The translations under genes and the position numbers were made by a program. The notes beneath the pieces were generated by a model that searched no databases, was not told the origin of the DNA, and saw nothing but the letters and a program-made list of their open reading frames with translations. A stretch of 64,000 nt of DNA from JAKAIY01 sp963809385 (GTDB taxonomy: Bacteria; Chloroflexota; Ktedonobacteria; Ktedonobacterales; JADMIN01). Positions 53,732 to 63,113 of the stretch are shown piece after piece. The DNA is taken from the NCBI GenBank assembly GCA_963809385.1, contig CAWEJL010000004.1:372001-436000 (forward strand). Direction: 5' to 3'. How positions within the stretch are numbered: position 1 is the first letter of the stretch; the number at the start of each line of letters is the position of its first letter.

Positions 53732-56066
53732 TTACGGAGTCACGCTCGCGGCGGCCACCCGCACGGACAACAGTTGGGCGGCCGCGCGCGCGACCTCTTC
53801 CGCGGCCGATTCCGCCTCAGCCAGCCGCAGCTCCAGTGAGGCCAGCAGAAACGCGAGCGTTGATTCGGCGCCCTGATTCTGGTTCACCCAATCAGGTTGG
53901 AGGCCGTCGAAGCACGCGCCCGTCTGGGCGTCGAACATCGGCGTGTGGAGGTCATTGGCGCCGAGAAACCAGCCAAACACGCCCTCAGCCCGCCGGCCCC
54001 ATTCGGCGTCACCCGTGACACGGAAGGCGTCCAGATAGGCGGCGACAGTCGCATACGCCTCGACCGGCTGCTGGTCAAAGCGGGCGCGGACCTCGCCGCG
54101 CTGGTGGAATCCCAGGCATCCCACCGGCGTGAACTGCCCCCACTCGCCGGACTGCGCGCGCGCCAGCCAGGTCAGCGCGGTCACCGCCGCCTCGACGTAG
54201 CCCGCCTGGCCCATCGCATGGCCGGCCAGCAGCAGCGCGCGCGGCAGCGTGGCGTTGTCATACGCCAGGCGGTCCTCGAACCAGGGCCAGTCTGCCGCGC
54301 TGGAAGTCTCGTACAGCCGCATGAGCCGTGCCGCGAGCTCATCACGCGCCCGCTGGGCGTCGCGATCTTCGCCGAAGCGTTTGAGATATTCATGCAGGCC
54401 GAGCAGCGTAAACGCCCAGGCGCGCGGCGACGTAAAGCTCAACGTGGCGGGAAGCGCCCGGTTAAAGAGCGTGTTCGCCAAGCCTACCCAGCCCGAATTG
54501 CGCGAGCGTCCAATTGTGACGCCCAGCGACCAGAGCGCGCGCCCGTGGCTGTCTTCCGAGCCCTGGTCTTCCAGCCAGCGCCGGTCATAGGCCAGCATAT
54601 TCCGAAAGCGCCCGGTGTCGCCGTTGAAGGCGAACGAGATGAACGCCAGATAGCGTGTCGCCAGGTCTCCCACTGTCTCAGCATCTTCGATTCCGAGTCT
54701 CTCAAGGAAGACGGCGGCGATCAGCCCGCGCGCGTTATCGTCAATGGAGTACCCTTCGCGATAGTTGGGAACCGAGTAGGTCGCGTGCTGCACCAGGCCC
54801 GTGTCGTCGGTCATCCGGCGCAGATGCGCGAGGCGCAGCGGCGGAAGCGCTCGTGACTGCGTCCCAGGGGTAGCGCCGTTCACCGAGCGTGGCAGACGCA
54901 GGCGCTCGTCGAGAACCTCGAAAAAGAGGCGCTGATATCGCTCCGCGACGCGCGGCCAGATCATCTCGCGACCGTGCGTGTAGGCGCGCTTGCGCATGGC
55001 ATGGCGCGCGGCGTCGTTCCCGAGCAGCTCGTTGACGCGCTGCGCGATGGCGGCGGAATCGCGGAACGGCACGAGCGCGCCCCGGCCCTCGCCGAGCAGC
55101 TCTTCGGCATGCGCGTAGGGCGTCGAGATCACGGCTTTGCCCGCGCCGACCGTATAGGAGAGTGTGCCGGAGACAACCTGCTCAGGGTTGAGGTAGGGCG
55201 TGATGTAGATATCGGCGGCGCCGATCCACTCGACCAGCTCCTCCAGCGGCACGAACTGGTCGTAGAAAGACCACGTTCCGCTCGACACCTAGCTCGCGCG
55301 CGAGGCGCTGAAGCTCCAGGCGATACGCTTCGCCGTGCGTGCGCCGCACATGCGGATGTGTCGCGCCGAGCACGACGTAGAGCGCGTTGGAATGCTGCTC
55401 CAGGATGGTTGGCATCGCCGCGATCGCGTACTCGATGCCTTTGTTGGGTGAGAGCAGACCGAATGAGAGCAGGACGGATTTGCCTTCGGCGTCGAACTGG
55501 TCCTTGAAGTAGTTGGGATCAACGAATGGGACATCGGGAATCCCGTGCGGAATGAAGGCGACCTGCCGTAGCGGCGTCTGGTAGCGATTGTGGAGGAGAT
55601 CGCGCGCGTGGTCGCTCATGACCACCAGCCGGTCAGAGAGGCGCACGATCTCCTCCATCACCTGCCGTTGCGTCGGGTCTGGGTCGCGCAGGACCGTATG
55701 GAGCATCGTGACGACCGGCGCGCGCACGTGGCGCAGCAGCTCGAGGATATAGCCGCCTGACGGCCCGCCAAAGATGCCGTACTCATGCTGGAGTATCACC
55801 AGGTCCACGCTGTTCGTGTTCAGGAAGTCAGCGGCGCGGCGATACGACTCGATGTCCCCCTCCGCGATCTCGAAGCGCACGCGTGGCGGATAGGCGTAAG
55901 TTTCATCGCCATCGTTGATGGCGATGGCAAAGACACGCGCATCGGGAAACTGCCTGGCCAGCGCTTCGCTGAAATCAGTGGTGAACGTGGCGATGCCACA
56001 ATGGCGCGGGAGGTGAGTGCCAATGACCGCGATCTGGCGAATCGGAGATGCCGGCGTGTGATCCAT
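53732..56066 (-). CDS. GT4 glycosyltransferase fused to an alpha-helical toroid domain (one frameshift)
   Basis: From ATG 56066: IGTHLPRHCGIATFTTDFSE, LVILQHEYGIFGGPSGGYIL, LLSFGLLSPNKGIEYAIAAM, and ITPYLNPEQVVSGTLSYTVG cover a GT-B glycosyltransferase of family 4. One extra T at about 55287 shifts the frame between LGVERNVVF and YDQFVPLEELVEWIG. The remaining 350 residues (RMTDDTGLVQHATYSVPNYR, YSIDDNARGLIAAV, WLEDQGSEDSHGRALWSLGV, FDQQPVEAYATVAAYLDAF) form an alpha/alpha-toroid with a glycosidase-like look. Repaired length is about 778. Together with GH130 it suggests synthesis and remodelling of a mannan-like glycan. The same GT4-toroid pairing is known in other phyla as far as I recall. 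Confidence 0.85.
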
Positions 56067-56640
56067 ACTGTTCCTGTCTACCCTTCCCCACCACGACCAC
56101 GCGCATTAGACGGTGTGCGGCTCGCTGGCCGGGGAAGCGTGGAGCATGCTATTTTGCGCATGCGCGGAGAAGCGCCGCGCCCGCTGTTGGGTCTTGGGCG
56201 CCCGCTCTCATGATTTCAGGCGTCTCGCTGCCTACCGATGAGGAATATCCTGGCGGTTTCCTGGCGGCATCGCGAGGAAGTCAAGGATCATGCGTGGAAA
56301 ACAATGCGCCCGGCCCGCTTCGTCGCGCGGCCTGGTGGCGGATGACTCGGTCAGAGCCGCTTCGCGGTGAGCCTGCCAGCATGATTGGGGGCAAAAATAG
56401 CGCGCGGGAGTTCCCCGTCCTGTCGTGGGATAGGCCGGACGCACGGCCTCGCAGGCGCCTGTGTCTGGTGGTCAACGCAGACCGCCGCGCCACACTCGTA
56501 GCGCCGTGTGCAGCGCTTCACCAGTTGCGCGCCGAAGGCGCGCGTGTTATTCAGGGCCTGCTCTCCCGGCGCCTCATGCGGCGCCGCTGGTCTTCGCGGA
56601 TTTCCGGCTACATCGCCCCGTTCACCCGCGCATGCGCCCG
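56067..56640. other. Intergenic region, no gene recognised
   Basis: About 570 bp between the glycosyltransferase start and the next small gene. Short frames on both strands are Arg/Pro-rich and mutually overlapping. Promoter for the glycosyltransferase must lie near its right part, but no clear hexamers are seen. Confidence 0.45.
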
Positions 56641-56910
56641 TCAGAAACCCAGCGCTCGCGCCTGAGCCACGGGGCAATCCTCATCGTGAACGCCACTGTA
56701 ACCGAACGTTCCACCGCGCTTGAGCGAGCACTGCAGGCACGATTCAATCATCGTGACCGCGTCGCGACACATGCGCGCCTCGGCCATCCGTAGCACGATC
56801 GGGCGCAGCGCCGCGTTCTCGGTCGCCAATTGCTCCACGCGCAGACGCAGCTCTTCGATGGTCATCTCGGCGGTATCGGTCGCTACGGTCGTCACTGTTC
56901 CAGATTCCAT
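56641..56910 (-). CDS. Small cysteine-containing coiled-coil protein
   Basis: 89 residues. An Ala/Thr-rich start, then a short coiled coil (MTIEELRLRVEQLATENAAL) and a Cys-bearing end (MIESCLQCSLKRGGTFGYSG, then HDEDCPVAQA). ATG 56910 has AAAGG 9 nt upstream; ATG 56919 is in frame. Three cysteines with CxxC suggest a possible small metal or redox site. Family not recognised. Confidence 0.6.
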   Translation of the reverse strand: MESGTVTTVATDTAEMTIEELRLRVEQLATENAALRPIVLRMAEARMCRDAVTMIESCLQCSLKRGGTFGYSGVHDEDCPVAQARALGF

Positions 56911-56919
56911 GACAGTCAT

Positions 56920-57672
56920 CCTTTCCGCTCGCATCGCATACGCGCGGAGCGTTCCCTCCCACAGCCAGTCGCCACGCGCCGCACAGTGGCGACGCATCCA
57001 GTGGCGACTTCGGAAGCGTCCCAACCAGACGCGATCCAGAGGAGCGGGGAAGAGATGAGAAAGCCAGGTAGCCTGCTTGAGGGCTAGCCGAACATCCCGT
57101 TGCCAGGTGGGTACGGCGCCATCGCGCGCAGACGTTAGGTTGTGATTGGCGTCTGGCTCAAAAAGTGGGGGAGTTATCCTGGAGACATCTCAAGGAAGCC
57201 GCAAATAGTTGTAGCCCTGGAAGTATAGCACACACAAGGCGTGAGCATACGGGCGGCGCCTCATCAGGCAGACGGCGCAGGGAAGGGAATGGTCGAGCGG
57301 AGCGAGGATCGAACCCCAGTAATGAGGAGCAGACGTGAAGGAAATGGGAGCGAGGTTTCACCAGCGCTAAGACAACTAGAGGCCCCTTAGGGTCACCACG
57401 ATTCATCCCCAGCGTGCGCGCTCGGGAAACCACGGAAGCGTTGGGAGCAAGAGTGCGGTTCTCTAGTCGTTCCGATCCGCTCCTAGCCTGTTCTTCCCCG
57501 CCGTTTGTGGCCTCGGTGTATCGCTTTCCACAGTCCACCGCGCTCGCACAGAGAGCGTCAATGCTATGGAATCCAGCCACACGCGCATTGAAACCTTGCA
57601 GCCTGTGGCGAATTGACATATGCTGAGCGCGACGAAGAGCCGGTGTCACAATCTGAGGTTGGAGGCATCGCA
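56920..57672. other. Intergenic region at the left border of a lower-GC segment
   Basis: About 750 bp with no believable gene. The longest frame (57158-57772, minus) has a mixed composition and overlaps the next gene's start. Base composition falls towards the right, where the lower-GC ATPase gene begins. Confidence 0.45.
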
Positions 57673-59340
57673 GTGGGTGAGGGAACAGACAAACCGCCAA
57701 AGGCCAATTCACCTCGCAGATTGAGTGGTCCGCGCCTCCTCGCTCGCGCGTTCCTCGTCTTGTGGTGGACATTCATCGTTGCATTAGCTGGAAGCATTGC
57801 GCAATACGCCGGCAACCATTCGGGCTCCCTGCTCAGCGCGCTGACGCCACAATTGATCGAGACATTCGAGGGCGAGCCGCTCAACGTTCAAGTCGCGATA
57901 GGTCTTGTTTTCTTCGCCCTCCTTGTCGTTGTGGGCGAACTGACCTGGCGAGCATGGCTAGAGCGACAGGTGCGCGCCGACGAAGAAGCGAAAGAACTCC
58001 TCGACACGGAGACACAAGCGTTCAAAGAAGCGATGGAAGAGCCGACCACCGAATTATCCGAACAGATTGCCAAAACCGGCGCTGAAAACCTGGCGGTCAC
58101 GGAGAAGGTGTTGGAAATCGTCAGCCGACCCGTACCGCTCGCCGCTGGTCTCTCGATTGATCCAGTGCGCGACATTAGGTCTAAAAGCTTCAAAAGCTTC
58201 AAGCTCGGCGATGATTTCGCGGCGGAGTTCCCATATATCAAGAAGCCAATAGAGGAGGCATTCCGCACAGCAACACACGCGCTGCATGTCGCGCGGGTTC
58301 GCTCGCCCGAGAACCCTGGCAAGAGCGGAATCATCGTGCTTGGCGAGACCAATGCAGGCAAGACACGTCTCGCGCTGGAAGCGCTGATTGATGTGTTGCC
58401 CGACTGGGAACTGCTGCGATGGAGCGAAGCGCGTCAGACATTGGACATTCCACCAGCGGGAACCTTCACTGAGCGCAATATCGTTCTGTTCGTGGATGAC
58501 GTTCAAAACTACGCGATCTCGGCACTCTCTTCATCCGAGAGCCAACGTCAAGCGGCAGTAGGAGCCTCAGCAGTGCTGCGAACGCTCTGGGAAATGCTGC
58601 AGAGTAGCGCCCATCGCGCCATTCTAATCGCCACTTGCCGAAGCTCAGAAGAGCAGCGCATTCATGGAGGATTGAGCTGGCTCTTTACGGAACTGGCGAT
58701 AATCCATGTTCCGAGTTTTCCTTCAAGTGCCAGCGACCCTGCCGCTGCGCAAATCATAGAGATGTTCCGAGAGCACGGGGCGTCACGTGATGGGAAATGG
58801 GATGGCACTCTTGGCTCGCTCACTCTCGGCCTTGAACGCAAGCGCGAGGAATATGAAAATCTCGGTAGCCTGGCCGCGACCGTTCTCCACGCAATGAAGC
58901 TGCTCGCCATTTCCGCCGTGCCAGAGCACACTGAACTACGTCTTCGCCACATCTGTGCTGGCATCTTTACAGCGCAACAGTTGATGAGCGACGATGCGCG
59001 GTGGGAAGAGGCTGTATCCGAACTGATCGCAAAGCAATTTGTTACCGAAGAACTAACTGCGAAGAGCCAACTAGAGCTAGCCATCAGGAAAGACACCTAC
59101 TTCGAGGACGTCATCATCGATTATCCCGGCCACCAACGCCCACTTGTGTTTGAACAGCATCGCATGAAGCTTCAGGTATTATTCACTCAAATGCGCGATC
59201 TAGAAGCGCTCTTCTATCTTGGCAATGGCTGGTATCGCGCCCAACGTTACGAGGAAGCGCTGAATTGCTATGACTATGCCCTTACCCCCGACCTTTCAAA
59301 CGGAGTTGAGCGGGAAAAGTTAGGCATTGCATTGGAATAA
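57673..59340 (+). CDS. Membrane-anchored P-loop NTPase (STAND-like)
   Basis: 555 residues. Two N-terminal helices (about 24-45 and 73-92) are followed by a charged helical linker. The NTPase has Walker A VLGETNAGKTRLALEAL (about 223-240), Walker B IVLFVDDVQNYAISAL (about 269-284) and an arginine-rich LIATCRSSEEQRIHG sensor strand. The end contains a TPR-like WYRAQRYEEALNCYDYAL, which continues in the next gene. GTG 57673 has GGAGG 7 nt upstream; a TTG at 57613 is in frame. Base composition is clearly less GC-rich than the surroundings, suggesting acquisition by transfer. It resembles NTPase-TPR sensors, but no effector domain is recognised. Confidence 0.78.
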   Translation: MGEGTDKPPKANSPRRLSGPRLLARAFLVLWWTFIVALAGSIAQYAGNHSGSLLSALTPQLIETFEGEPLNVQVAIGLVFFALLVVVGELTWRAWLERQVRADEEAKELLDTETQAFKEAMEEPTTELSEQIAKTGAENLAVTEKVLEIVSRPVPLAAGLSIDPVRDIRSKSFKSFKLGDDFAAEFPYIKKPIEEAFRTATHALHVARVRSPENPGKSGIIVLGETNAGKTRLALEALIDVLPDWELLRWSEARQTLDIPPAGTFTERNIVLFVDDVQNYAISALSSSESQRQAAVGASAVLRTLWEMLQSSAHRAILIATCRSSEEQRIHGGLSWLFTELAIIHVPSFPSSASDPAAAQIIEMFREHGASRDGKWDGTLGSLTLGLERKREEYENLGSLAATVLHAMKLLAISAVPEHTELRLRHICAGIFTAQQLMSDDARWEEAVSELIAKQFVTEELTAKSQLELAIRKDTYFEDVIIDYPGHQRPLVFEQHRMKLQVLFTQMRDLEALFYLGNGWYRAQRYEEALNCYDYALTPDLSNGVEREKLGIALE

Positions 59341-60433
59341 TTTAAATAAAGACAAGGGATCAGCGGTCTTCGACGATACCTTCGCCCCTGATCCTGTAAA
59401 TGCGGGTATATGGACTAACAAATGGGTCATACAGGATGGATTCAAGCGAGACGAAAAAGTATTGGCGACGTTCGACCATTCTCTCACATTTGATTCCCCC
59501 AATGCGGGAATCTGGGTCAACAAAGGGGACACAGTCTATGAGCTGCGACACTTCGAGAAGACATTAGTGACCTTTGATCCTGCCCTCGCCTCTGATCCCA
59601 CTGATGCGGGAATCTGGGTCAACAAAGGGGACACAGTCTATGAGCTGCGACACTTCGAGAAGACATTAGTGACCTTTGATCCTGCCCTCGCCTCTGATCC
59701 CACTGATGCGGGAATCTGGGTCAACATAGAGGTGGCGCTGGAAAACCTCAAGCTCGACGATAAGGCAATGGTAGTTTTCGATCCCGCCCTTGCCCTCGAT
59801 CCCACCAATGCGGGAATCTGGATCAACAAGGGCGCTACACTCTATCGGCTGCAACGCTTCGACGAAGCGCTGGTAGCTTACGATATGGCACTAGAGATTG
59901 AGCCCAGACAAGCGTGGATTTGGCGTAATAAAGCTGTCATCCTAATCGAAAATGTTCACCGATATGATGATGCGCTGCAGGCGTGTGAGTGGGCGCTGGA
60001 ATTGGAACCCTATTCCCCACGAGCGTGGGGCCTCCTAGGGGCAGCGCTTACAGCTCTGGGGCGATACAATCAAGCAAGAGAAGCCTACATGCGCGTGCTC
60101 TTGCTACCTGCTGCTGACGCCTTCTCCTGGTTCTGGCGCGGGAAAGCGCTCAAGGGGCTAGAGCGCTATGACGAAGCGCTGGAAGCATACGATCAGTCAT
60201 TGACGCTGGACGCGAACGACGCGTCGGCCTGGTTCGATAAGGGGAAGTCACTCATCGCTCTCCAGAGATTCAACGAGGCGATAGAAGCCCTAGATCGGTC
60301 CATCGCTATCAAACCTACCGCTGACACATGGTCAGCCCGAGCGGAGGCTTGCCGCGCGCTTGGCCGAGATAGCGAGGCGAGCCAGGCTGAGAAACAAGCA
60401 TTGGAATTGAGACGAGATCTCAACACGCGGTGA
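59327..60433 (+). CDS. TPR-repeat protein, probably the C-terminal half of the preceding NTPase
   Basis: 368 codons in the frame shifted from the NTPase, overlapping its end by 14 nt. It starts with a TTG only. It is a continuous run of 34-residue TPR-like repeats: AGIWVNKGDTVYELRHFEKT, ALEIEPRQAWIWRNKAVILI, GLERYDEALEAYDQSLTLDA, and LQRFNEAIEALDRSIAIKPT. As the NTPase ends inside a TPR unit, a single indel near 59330 would fuse the two into one protein of about 920 residues; a translationally coupled pair is the alternative. Contains an exact 102-bp duplication. Confidence 0.78.
   Translation: MHWNNLNKDKGSAVFDDTFAPDPVNAGIWTNKWVIQDGFKRDEKVLATFDHSLTFDSPNAGIWVNKGDTVYELRHFEKTLVTFDPALASDPTDAGIWVNKGDTVYELRHFEKTLVTFDPALASDPTDAGIWVNIEVALENLKLDDKAMVVFDPALALDPTNAGIWINKGATLYRLQRFDEALVAYDMALEIEPRQAWIWRNKAVILIENVHRYDDALQACEWALELEPYSPRAWGLLGAALTALGRYNQAREAYMRVLLLPAADAFSWFWRGKALKGLERYDEALEAYDQSLTLDANDASAWFDKGKSLIALQRFNEAIEALDRSIAIKPTADTWSARAEACRALGRDSEASQAEKQALELRRDLNTR
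59503..59706 (+). repeat. Exact 102-bp tandem duplication in the TPR array
   Basis: Positions 59503-59604 and 59605-59706 appear identical, each encoding one 34-residue TPR unit (AGIWVNKGDTVYELRHFEKT onwards). About 25 further bases match at the start of a third unit. Identity at the DNA level implies very recent expansion. Confidence 0.88.
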
Positions 60434-60504
60434 ACAAGCTCCGCCTCAGCGCGCTTCACTGGCCTCGCGGCCCCGTGTGCCGATCGCTCGCCATGTGCGC
60501 TCCC

Positions 60505-60690
60505 TCACCCGCCCACGACCTCGCGCAGCGCCGCCACGATGCGATCCACTTCCTCATCGGCGGTATTGTAGTGCGCCAGGCCCAGGCGCAGCGCGCCGCC
60601 GCGCTCCTCCAGCCCCAGACCGCTCCATCAGCGTGAGCGCGTAGGAGACGCCATCCCAGGCGATGATACCCCACGCGAACAAGCCAGCCA
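60505..60690 (-). pseudogene. Duplicated 3' fragment of the class V aminotransferase
   Basis: The fragment is closely similar to the 3' end of the intact gene at 61646, including the terminal EVVGG and RLGLAHYNTADE coding sequence. It carries a three-base insertion and a one-base insertion and has no 5' part. It lies just upstream of the EamA gene, so that gene sits between two copies of the same aminotransferase end. Confidence 0.85.
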
Positions 60691-60773
60691 CAACCAACCT
60701 GGCGCCGCAATCACGGGCGTCCTGTATAATCTCAATTGGTATTGTGATGCTCGCCAGCGTATAAGGTCAGGCG

Positions 60774-61625
60774 ATGAACCAACTCTTCGTTACAGTTCTC
60801 TTTGGTCTAGCCGCTTCCCTCTTCTGGGGAAGCGGCGATTTTAGCGGCGGATTGGCTTCGCGCCGCGCCAAAGCCACCAGCGTCGTGATCATCGCCTACG
60901 CGGTAGGATTCGTTTTCCTGGTCGCCCTGGCGCTGATCTTTCGCGAACCACTTCCACACCCAGCCGACTTTCTCTGGGGTGGGCTGGCAGGTGTGGCCGG
61001 TGGCCTTGGGCTGCTCGCGTTTTATTCCGCGCTCTCTAGCGGCAAGATGGGGATCGCGGCCCCCATCTCGGCGGCGCTAACGGCGGCGCTTCCGGTCCTG
61101 TTCAGCATCGTGACGGCAGGGCTGCCAAGTCCGCTGCAACTGGGCGGCTTCGCGCTCGCGCTGGTCGCGATTACGCTGATCTCGCGCCCAGAGCGCGCTG
61201 ATGAAGATGCGCCTGGGGCGGCGCGCGGCATTGGTCTGGCGCTGCTCGCGGGCTGTGGCTTTGGCCTCTTCTTCATTCTCATCAGCCGCGTCAGCCCGGC
61301 GAACACGTTCGGTTCGCTGGCCATCGCGCGCTTCTCCTCGGTCGTCGTGCTGCTCGCGCTGACGTGGGTCCGGCGCCAGCCGGTCCAGTTGGGAAAGGCC
61401 GTCCTGCCGCTGGTGGCGATCGCGGGCGGCCTGGACGCGCTGGGGAACGTCTTCTTCCTGTTCTCCGCGCATAGTGGCCGCCTCGATGTCGCGGCCATCG
61501 TCTCGTCGTTCTATCCTGTGGCCACGGTTCTGCTGGCGGCGCTCATTTTGCGCGAGCGGGTGCAGCGCATTCAGGCTGTCGGCATTTTGCTGGCGCTGGT
61601 CGCGATTCCGCTCATCTCAGCCTGA
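60774..61625 (+). CDS. EamA-family (DMT) transporter
   Basis: 283 residues with ten hydrophobic segments in two homologous EamA halves. Typical wording: LFGLAASLFWGSGDFSGGLA at the start, FYSALSSGKMGIAAPISAAL in the first half, and AHSGRLDVAAIVSSFYPVAT with ILRERVQRIQAVGILLALVA in the second. These are exporters or importers of small metabolites such as amino acids, nucleosides or drugs; no substrate can be named. AAGGT lies before ATG 60774. It is convergent with the aminotransferase gene (20 bp). Confidence 0.92.
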   Translation: MNQLFVTVLFGLAASLFWGSGDFSGGLASRRAKATSVVIIAYAVGFVFLVALALIFREPLPHPADFLWGGLAGVAGGLGLLAFYSALSSGKMGIAAPISAALTAALPVLFSIVTAGLPSPLQLGGFALALVAITLISRPERADEDAPGAARGIGLALLAGCGFGLFFILISRVSPANTFGSLAIARFSSVVVLLALTWVRRQPVQLGKAVLPLVAIAGGLDALGNVFFLFSAHSGRLDVAAIVSSFYPVATVLLAALILRERVQRIQAVGILLALVAIPLISA

Positions 61626-61645
61626 TTGCGCCGCGCAGCGACCGC

Positions 61646-62953
61646 TCAGCCGCCCACGACCTCGCGCAGCGCCGCCACGATGCGGTCCACCTCATCGGCG
61701 GTATTGTAGTGCGCCAGGCCCAGGCGCAGCGCGCCGCCGTGGTCCTCCAGCCCCAGCCGCTCCATCAGCGTGAGGGCATAGTAGTTGCCGTCCCAAGCGA
61801 AGACGCCGCGCGCGGCCAGCTCCTCCGCCAGCGCGCGGGGGGTATGCCCGGCGATGGTCAGCGACACCGTCGGCACGCGGCGCGCCATCTGCTCGTCGCT
61901 CGTCTCATCCGTCAGGCCGTAGAGCGTCACGCCCGGCAGCGTCTTCAGCCCCGCCAGCAGCCGCGTCACCAGCGCCATCTCGTGCGCCTGGATCGCCGCC
62001 ATCGCCGCGTGGAGCTCCAGCCGCCGCCCCTCCATGCCAGGGAACAGCGCCCGCGCCGCCTCGGCGGAAGGCCGCCCAAGCTCCGCCAGATACTCCAGCG
62101 TCGCCAACGTCCCCGCCTGCAGCTCGTGCGCCTGCGTGCCTGTCTCCCAGCGGTCGGGGATGTCGTCGCTGGCTGGGCGCACCTTGTAGGGTGTCAGCCG
62201 CTCCAGGTGTTCCCGCTTGCCCCAGACGATCCCCTGATGCGGGCCGAAAAACTTGTACGCCGAGCAGGCCAGGAAATCGCAGCCCAGCGCCTGCACATCC
62301 ACTGGCGCGTGCGGCGCGTACTGCACCGCATCCACCCACACCAGCGCGCCAACTTCCCGCGCCCAGCCCGCGATGGTCGCCACGTCGTTGATCGTCCCGA
62401 CCGCGTTCGAGGCGTAACCCACCGCCACGACCTTCGTCTTCGGCGTAATCTTCGCCCGCGCGTCCGCCATGTCTAGCGTACAGGTCGCCAGGTCTACATC
62501 CACCATGCGCAGCGTCAGCCCGCGATCTTCGGCCATCATCCGCCACGGCGAGACATTCGCGTCGTGGTCCAGCGCCGTCACCACCACCTCATCGCCCGGC
62601 TGCAGCGTCCGCCCAATCGCCCGGCTGAAGGCGAACGTCAGCGAGGTCATGTTCGGCCCAAAGACAATCTCGCGCGGGTCAGGCGCATTGAGGAGGTCGG
62701 CCATCGCCGCGTGCGCCTCTGCCAGCGTGGCGTCGGTGCGCTGGCTGGTCAGGAAGGCGCCGTGGGTGTTGGCGTTGCGCTCGCGATAATACGCGCTCAC
62801 CGCATCTATGACCGCCTGCGGGACCTGCGTGCCGCCGGGGTTGTCGGCGTAGACGGCGGGCCGCCCGTTGACCTCCAGCGCCAGCGAGGGAAACGACGCG
62901 CGGATGGCCGCCAGGTCGAGCGGCGCGAGATGTGGTGCGGCATTGGTCGTCAC
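61646..62953 (-). CDS. Cysteine desulfurase-like class V aminotransferase
   Basis: About 435 residues. Fold type I PLP enzyme: VYADNPGGTQVPQAVIDAVS, EIVFGPNMTSLTFAFSRAIG, VVTALDHDANVSPWRMMAED, ALVWVDAVQYAPHAPVDVQA and the lysine in FLACSAYKFFGPHQGIVWGK (about 235). This belongs to the cysteine desulfurase-like SufS/CsdA-related subfamily (TIGR01976 type) that lacks a characterised substrate. No active-site Cys loop is evident at the usual place, so sulphur transfer is doubtful. GTG 62953 has GGAGG 7 nt upstream; ATG 62968 is in frame but has none. It is divergent from arsR. Confidence 0.88.
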   Translation of the reverse strand: MTTNAAPHLAPLDLAAIRASFPSLALEVNGRPAVYADNPGGTQVPQAVIDAVSAYYRERNANTHGAFLTSQRTDATLAEAHAAMADLLNAPDPREIVFGPNMTSLTFAFSRAIGRTLQPGDEVVVTALDHDANVSPWRMMAEDRGLTLRMVDVDLATCTLDMADARAKITPKTKVVAVGYASNAVGTINDVATIAGWAREVGALVWVDAVQYAPHAPVDVQALGCDFLACSAYKFFGPHQGIVWGKREHLERLTPYKVRPASDDIPDRWETGTQAHELQAGTLATLEYLAELGRPSAEAARALFPGMEGRRLELHAAMAAIQAHEMALVTRLLAGLKTLPGVTLYGLTDETSDEQMARRVPTVSLTIAGHTPRALAEELAARGVFAWDGNYYALTLMERLGLEDHGGALRLGLAHYNTADEVDRIVAALREVVGG

Positions 62954-63075
62954 GAGGAAGCCTCCCATGGATTGAAACTGCGCGGATGCTGAATGAGGAG
63001 CGCCCGCATTCGCTACGCGGAGCGGCGCTTTTTCACAGTATACGCTTGCGCGCGTATCCGCTGGCCCAGATCAGA

Positions 63076-63107
63076 CATTGACATTCTTCGATGGATCTGG
63101 TCATACT
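63076..63107 (+). promoter_or_regulatory. arsR promoter with overlapping ArsR operator
   Basis: -35 TTGACA (63078-63083), 18-bp spacer, -10 CATACT (63102-63107). Transcription would start at about 63114, the A of the ATG, so the mRNA is probably leaderless. The operator CATTGACATTCTTCGATG (63076-63093) covers the -35 box; its arms CATTGA and TTCGATG recur before arsM. Confidence 0.75.
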
Positions 63108-63113
63108 GTGGCC

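Noticed and set aside
57270..57330. tRNA-like GGATCGAACC stretch
   Set aside because: The flanking bases do not form a T-stem, and no anticodon or acceptor arm can be drawn.
57158..57772. 204-codon minus-strand frame
   Set aside because: Overlaps the NTPase start and its ribosome-binding site; no recognisable domain and mixed composition.
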